Assembly (NCBI GenBank): GCA_947034895.1
Contig: OX344763.1
Coordinates: 75,845,093-75,909,092 of the forward strand
DNA from: Rhytidiadelphus loreus
Taxonomy: Eukaryota; Streptophyta; Bryopsida; Hypnales; Hylocomiaceae
DNA length: 64,000 nt
Reading direction: 5' to 3'
Shown: positions 58,278 through 64,000 of the stretch, piece after piece
Layout of the letters: every line of letters begins with the position of its first letter
How positions within the stretch are numbered: position 1 is the first letter of the stretch
The notes under the pieces: generated by a model
The model's database searches: none
What the model saw: only the letters and a program-made list of their open reading frames with translations
What the model was told of the DNA's origin: nothing
Translations under genes and position numbers: made by a program

Positions 58278-59055
58278 CTAACAGTGTTGTGACTCAAGAT
58301 CTTCAAAAAATGAATTATCGAGTTAAACTACCATCAAGTTAAATTCAGCCAAGTTAAATTTCCATCGACAATTGTTTTTCAATACTATATTAGTATAGCA
58401 ACTACTTCAGTTGCTGACAATTCTTTGTCACAGCAATTTCCAGCGACTAAACCCTCCAAACTTAAGAGTTCAAAATACACTAGAGCAGGATTAAGAAAGC
58501 ACATTTGAATCATTACAACATCCATTGTATTCAAAGGCAAGTACTCCAAAACAGTTGCACACACAGAAAATGGCAATGCAACCTAAACTCACAATTCAAC
58601 GCAAAAATAATACAAGCTTCGAAATTAAGAATTGCAATGCTTTATAACTGAGCCCAAAAAATTGTACACAAAGAAAATAGCAATGCAATCCTAAATACAG
58701 AATTCAACACAAACAATCTAAAAGCTTCAATTGCAATGCTCCAGAACTGAGCCAAAATTGTTGCACACAAAGAAAATAGCAATGCAACAAAACCTCAGAA
58801 TGTTATGCAAACAAACTAAAAGCTTCAAAACTAAGAATTCTAGAACTAAGGATTGCAATGCAATAACAAAAATTCAGCAAAAGTTTCAATTGCTGTGTAC
58901 TTGGAGACTTCAGCTGTGTATGTCTGAGAGACAAAACCAAAACCAAAACCAACCTTCACACACGAAACTCCAAAAAACTTCGACGAAAGTAGCAAAGGAA
59001 TCCCTAAAATTATAAACGATGCGCTCCCCAAGAAATCTTCACCACCTGCGTTTGC

Positions 59056-59076
59056 ACCCTAAACCCTAAACCCTAA
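59056..59076 (-). repeat. short interstitial telomere-like run
   Basis: Three consecutive CCCTAAA words. Confidence 0.7.
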
Positions 59077-60009
59077 TCACACTTCTTACACACTTAGAGA
59101 CACCCTAACGAGACTTCTCACTCCTCCAAGGAACTTGCAATCACCGCAATGAGGAACGCGCGGGCAGAGAAGAGGGAAATACAAGGCCTGAGCGAAGATG
59201 AGGCACGGGGGAGAGAGGGAAACAAGAGGCGTGGAAACCCTGGAGTTCGGCGAAGGAGACGACCCCCGACCCTGACCCCCAATCTTGGTCCCTGAACTTG
59301 CCTGCCGACCCTGACCCTTGACCCTAATCTCCGACCTTGCCCCTCGATCCAGCCCCTTGACCCTGCCCCTCCAAACCCGGACCTCACCTTAAACCTCAAA
59401 CCCCCACTCCGGACCTCCATGCTTTCGAAATTTGTGTTTTTTTTCAATTTTTATGAAATGCAAAGCCGGCAATATGGAATGTTATATAGGAGCCTACGCA
59501 TATGAAATGATCACTTAAGCAATTATGCATATTTGGAACAAAGTTCTTTTGAATGTCAAATTTTTCCTAGTACAAAAATAGAATTTGGAAGGATTACATA
59601 TTTTTCCAGAATTTTATTAAGCAAATTGTAATTTTTATGAATTTATCAGTGAAAGATTCTCTTCAACCAACAAGAGTTAATGATATAGTCCTTTCTACTT
59701 TTAAACGATAGGCTCATTGCAAAATCCACCAACCAAGGCTGGTGGCAATATTATTATAATGTCCCAATATTGAACCTTAAATTGTGCAACAACTTCATAA
59801 AACTACAACAATCTATGGTTGATAATAGAACAGTCTATAGGATAGATATAGGAAAAAATCGGATATGGATCAGTTTCCACAGTGGTATTCCAAATTTCAA
59901 ACAAATTAATTAGAAAATATGTCATTTGTATATTTCGCATATGTATAACTCTTTATTCATCTACAATCTCAGGTTTTCAACTTCCAAAACATCTTTCCCA
60001 TTTCTTATT

Positions 60010-60367
60010 ATGTAAATTTCATGACTTCATATTTTTTTGGACATTAAAGTATAGGGCAAGGTTCTTGCCTCAATTTTTAGTTTCACGTACAAGGTCATTC
60101 AAAGTGACCACCAATTGCAAATTTTCTTAAATCCTTGAGTTTAGAAATAATTGCAACTTGCACGACATGTTTCCCTTTTTATTTTTAAGTGCATTTCATG
60201 AGATTACATTCGGGGGGATATTAAAGTACAGGGCTAAGTTCATGCCCCAAATTTTACTTTTACGTACAAGGTCATTCAAAGTGACCACCAATTGCAAATT
60301 TTTTGAATCCTTGAGTTTAGGAATAATTGCAATTTGTACCACATGTTTCTCATTTTTTTCATGAAAA
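60010..60367 (+). repeat. 177-bp tandem duplication
   Basis: GTACAAGGTCATTCAAAGTG recurs at 60088 and 60265, with flanking phrases (ATTAAAGTA.AGGGC, CCTTGAGTTTAG) also duplicated. Two units with moderate divergence. Confidence 0.85.
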
Positions 60368-61704
60368 TTCAAAATGTCTCAAGTCTTTTAAATTATAGGA
60401 AGAATGTTGATCTTTACTAAAAGCACATGTTACAAAAAATAAATAATGACAAATAAATCTCTTGATATTATTTTTTGTCCTCTTTCTTTCACGTAATTAT
60501 AAATTTGATAGAATTTGGAATCGGGACGCTTAAAATATTGATAGGGCTTGTCTTCTTGAAGTATCTTTTTCATTTTGGTCTCAAGAATATCACATGTGAT
60601 TTGAAAATACAAGAGAAGATTTTCAATATTATTATATGTAATAAAATTGAACAAGAATCAACATTTTGATAGGTTGAATCATTTTTAAGAAGATTATAGC
60701 CTTAGAAATTTGAAATAGAAATGTTACAGATTACATAGGAAAAAAAAACACAACAATATCATAATTTGAGGATTCAAAGATTATATTATTTGCTCACATT
60801 CAAGTTAGGGTGAACATTAAAACTATGGAAATTTTTTAATTCAATTCTCGTTTTGCATGTCAAGTCTAAAATTAAAGTTCGTCACCAAAATCATACAAGG
60901 TTGGAAAGCCTAAGAAGCAAAACTCCAATCAATTTATGCCCAATCAATTTATGGCTTCTAAAAATGTACTCTACATTTTTGTTAAATGAATTTTTCTATT
61001 GAAGATGTAGGGCAAGGATCTTATTGCAATCTATTCAAAATCGGATTATTGGTCAAAGTAGACTTCCAAAAGATCCTTCCAAAAATATAAACTACAAAAA
61101 ATAGCAATCAGGTAAGAATTTATTTAACTTCAAAGTTCTTTAGAAAAAACATTTTGAAACCCCGAACATTTAGGGTTGAAATATGTATTCAAATTTTTCA
61201 ACAATTATGTCCAGAGGACAAGATGAAGAGGGTTAGTCAAAAAAATTAGTTCCAGAGAACCCTTAATGTTTAAAAAAAGTTTGTATTCCTAAACCCTGAA
61301 ATGTAGAACTTATGAAACCTAAACCCTAACCCGTCAATCGTAATTGGAACTGTACCCAGAAGGCCACAAAGTGCAGAGGATTCTTCCGATTATTTTTCTG
61401 TATCCGACAAAACAATTAATTCATATCGACATTAGTTTTTGGAAATAGGACCTTTTTTGGGTAGAAAAGCTGCTTTGTTGGCATTGACCTAATTATTCTA
61501 AAATAACTCAAGTTGGAAGATTCTAAAGCCGTTAGCATTTAATAAATGCATTTATCAACGGCAGAAAATAGTGCTACCCTATTTCTATTCGGGGTTCATA
61601 AGGAATGTTTGAAAATCCCGTGCCTTGTATCCGAGATAACCTTCCTTCAACTTTGCATAACACGTTTAGTGACAAAGGTGATCCTCCCCCATTCCCTCAT
61701 GCTG

Positions 61705-61910
61705 AACTATCCATTGTCATTTCCACCGTCCACACTGAAAATCCTCCCTCGTGCACAACTTTCCATTGTCATTTCCACCGTCCACACTAAAAATCCTCCC
61801 TCGTGCACAACTTTCCATTGTCATTTTCACCGTCATCACTTAGAATCCTCCCTGACGCATAGCTTCCCATTGTCATTTTCGGCGTCCGTACTCAGAATCC
61901 TACATCTCTT
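61705..61910 (+). repeat. 52-bp tandem repeat, four units
   Basis: CCATTGTCATTT recurs at 61711, 61763, 61815 and 61867, with CACCGTC and AATCCTCCCT in each unit. The middle two units are nearly identical. Confidence 0.9.
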
Positions 61911-62525
61911 TTTATTGTATGCCTCACGTCTGTTGTAAAGAAGCTCATTTTATTACATCTCTACGACAGTAAGGTATTTCTAATTTTCGTAAGGGTTGCA
62001 GTCAACAATTCATTTGATTAGATTCCAGGTTCGGAAACGCAATACATGTCCCTCAATCTCTCTTCATTTTCCTCCAACATTCATGATTTTGTTTTCTATT
62101 GCAAGATTTGTTATTTTCTCTCTCATGCGACCTCTATGATAGTACAAACCTCGTATCTATAGTGCGCATGTTCTGAACTTGTGTTCTCCAAATAATTTTC
62201 GGTTATCCTATTGTTGGAATTTGGAGAATACTTGGATTGTGTAGACCTATTGGAAACTTTCTGGCCACTGCTTGTAATGTTCTGTAGGTTTAGGGATCTT
62301 TCAGTATTTTCAATTTGAGTATGGGACGCATCGTCGTAAACTCATCAAGTGTCTGCATCACATTCCGTGGTTCATGGTCTGGTCTGTGGGAGAAAAATTC
62401 CACAATACCGGCCACATTTCTAGGATTATCATATAAAAATGTAATATACAAAATCTTCGTAAAATGCGGAAATGGATTTCCACTCGAATCGATTTAAAGT
62501 ATGAGAAATGGGTTGCAAGAGGCGT

Positions 62526-62906
62526 TTTAACTCGATCCAAATTAAATCATATTCAAAGAATTATTCACTGAAAATGGTCAATTGAAGTAACTTCAATTAT
62601 GGACTCAAGTCTTTGAATATAACCAAATGTAGCAATGATCACTCGTTTAACTCGAATCGAGTTGATTGTTCCTTGACCTGATAACATTGTGATACCGAAG
62701 GATATATATAATAATAAAAACTTGGATCCCAAGATATTTAGGCCTCTGATACATATACATACAGCAAATCTTATCATTTAAATACTTTAACTTGAGTCGA
62801 GTTGATTGTGAACATTTGTACTAAAGGATATGTTTTGTAAAATTATTCTTGCCGATAATGACATGGGCGCTCGATCGTAGATCATTTAACTCACATCGAG
62901 TTAAAA
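62526..62906. repeat. second palindrome family upstream of the DUF7869 pseudogene
   Basis: Copies at 62526-62546 (degenerate), 62644-62664 (TTTAACTCGAATCGAGTTGA), 62785-62806 and 62884-62905. They match the consensus at 58.0-58.3 kb and lie between the two divergent pseudogenes. The last ends immediately before the ATG at 62907. Confidence 0.85.
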
Positions 62907-64000
62907 ATGTCCATGTCTGATAATGTATTATTGGCACGCACAGAACCAATGGCTGCTCACCACCAACCTCTGCAGGAGTATTCTTCTGAGGATGATGAGA
63001 TTGAGAATGATCCGATACAAGACTTTATCATTCAAGATTGTGACGGCATCCCTTGAAGACTATGGATCACGAAGATTGTACTCCTCTACAATGCTGATGG
63101 GGAAGTGATTGCTGAGGGAATTTGTCATAGCGTGAATTCCGAACATGTTGTGGGTAGCAATGGTCCCCTTAGAGACTCCCTTGTCGCTGTTCAGATATCC
63201 AAATCACTACGGCCTACTAAAGTTTCTGAAGATTGGAAGTACTCACTTTGTGCTTGGCCCATTGACCGGGTGTTTCTGAATGGGGCCAGCCTCAATGATC
63301 ACGAGGTTCGGGACCAATACAATCGTCTACAAGCAAGATTGTCACAGGGATCCTCCTCAGGTGCAAGACCATACACAAGCACCGTGAGGAATCCTCCTCC
63401 TCCTCAAGCTTCTGTTAAAGCAACCAATCTACTTAGTCAAGAGTCTATCAATTTAGTATCGAACAAGGTGTGTTGCCCCAAAAATTGTGTCCAACCTTTT
63501 CCAAGAGAAAAGATTCGGGCTTTCCGTGAACGTATGTACCACAAGACAACCTTTGAATTCCGCTACCACATGAAGTTGGATGTTCATTGATAAGTTCACC
63601 GTGATGCTCAGGGGAAAAGGGTGGTCACTTTCGAGGGGATTGATGTCTGTATGGCAGCATGGCGGCATATTGCGGGTGTCTCCGAATCCACCTTCCACCG
63701 TTTCCAAGGATATGCTGCAAGAGGTGATCAAACTCAACCACATGGAAATTTGGGAACCCAGAAGGCTTGAAAGCATTCGTTGCAAGCCTTTACAACATTG
63801 AAGTGTGTGCTTGAGAAGTTAGCTGACTATATGCCACATCGCACGCACACTCTTCCGTCTATGAAGAAGGTTATGTCAAAGATTCTACCAGCCACCTTCA
63901 CTAGGAAAAATACGCTACCCGAAGTCAACGTTGCAAATGCTATGTTTGGATTGAAAGAAGTTTCTCCATCGAATATCTGTAAAATTAGGAAATTGAATTT
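62907..64000 (+). pseudogene. DUF7869-type putative transposase, broken and cut by the window end
   Basis: One frame runs from ATG 62907 to the window edge (about 364 codons) with only four stops: TGA 63054, TGA 63588, TAA 63591 and TGA 63768. There is no frameshift. It aligns along its length with the 14.3-17.4 kb gene: ADGEVIAEG with ADGTDFAEV, VVTFEGIDVCMAAWRHI with MVTVEGIDICPHAWRVV, and VNVANAMFGLKEVSP with VNEANSGLGLSTLSQ. The last match runs across the point where the intact gene has its 145-nt intron, which is absent here. The catalytic part lies beyond the window. Each stop is one C-to-T change away from Arg or Gln, so decay looks recent or strongly biased. It pairs with the ParB-like pseudogene at 56.4-57.9 kb. 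Confidence 0.75.

Larger units (their letters stand above)
58278..62500. other. AT-rich sequence with repeats only
   Basis: Separates the two divergent pseudogenes of the older element. Half sites AAGTTAAATT occur at 58335-58365. 59,160-59,400 is a CCCTGACCC/TTGACCCT-rich low-complexity patch. No gene is supported. Tandem repeats are listed separately. Confidence 0.5.

Noticed and set aside
59118..59447. 109-codon minus-strand frame
   Set aside because: Low-complexity CCCTGACCC repeats read as Arg/Gly. No protein-like features.
62907..64000. Reading the in-frame TGA/TAA codons as sense codons (altered genetic code or editing)
   Set aside because: The intact relative at 14.3-17.4 kb uses ordinary stops and has no internal TGA. 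C-to-T decay explains the pattern more simply.

Overview
This is a nuclear window from a eukaryote of the green lineage. Plant-type telomeric words (CCCTAAA) occur inside it, introns are short with GT..AG ends, and the long AT-rich stretches are littered with decayed coding sequence. The species cannot be fixed from sequence alone; a charophyte alga or a seed-free land plant is my guess. No convincing host housekeeping gene and no RNA gene were found. Nearly everything that codes looks mobile.

Layout. 0-13.6 kb is AT-rich and holds a broken DNA-methyltransferase-like gene (1-2.8 kb, minus), tandem repeats (3.9-4.2 kb) and a broken protein-kinase gene (7.0-8.75 kb, minus). 13,620-48,272 is a mostly GC-richer block bounded by a perfect 29-bp terminal inverted repeat, and I read it as one giant DNA transposon of about 34.65 kb. 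It carries an intact three-exon DUF7869-type putative transposase (14.3-17.4 kb, minus), about 36 copies of the palindrome TTCAGACCGCGCGGTCTGAA or variants of it, an intact four-exon gene joining a ParB/DGQHR-like domain to a beta-class methyltransferase-like domain (31.7-35.9 kb, plus), a coiled-coil/FCP1-like reading frame (36.0-39.2 kb) and six kilobase-scale inverted repeats (40-47 kb), one interrupted by a CACTA-like MITE. 48.3-64 kb is AT-rich again, with a broken coiled-coil/RING gene (51.7-53.9 kb), a broken ParB/DGQHR-like gene (56.4-57.9 kb, minus) and a broken DUF7869 gene running off the right edge (62.9-64 kb, plus).

How the parts fit. The intact pair and the decayed AT-rich pair have the same plan: DUF7869 gene and ParB/methyltransferase-like gene point away from each other, with arrays of a perfect palindrome between them. 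The palindrome differs between the two elements: TTCAGACCGCGCGGTCTGAA in one, TTTAACTCGA-N-TCGAGTTAAA in the other. In three of the four genes a palindrome ends 0-31 bp before the start codon. This suggests that each element carries its own DNA-binding protein and cognate iterons, possibly for transposition, partition-like pairing, self-regulation or DNA modification. That pairing is the main candidate for an undescribed system here. All function calls rest on motif recognition by eye.
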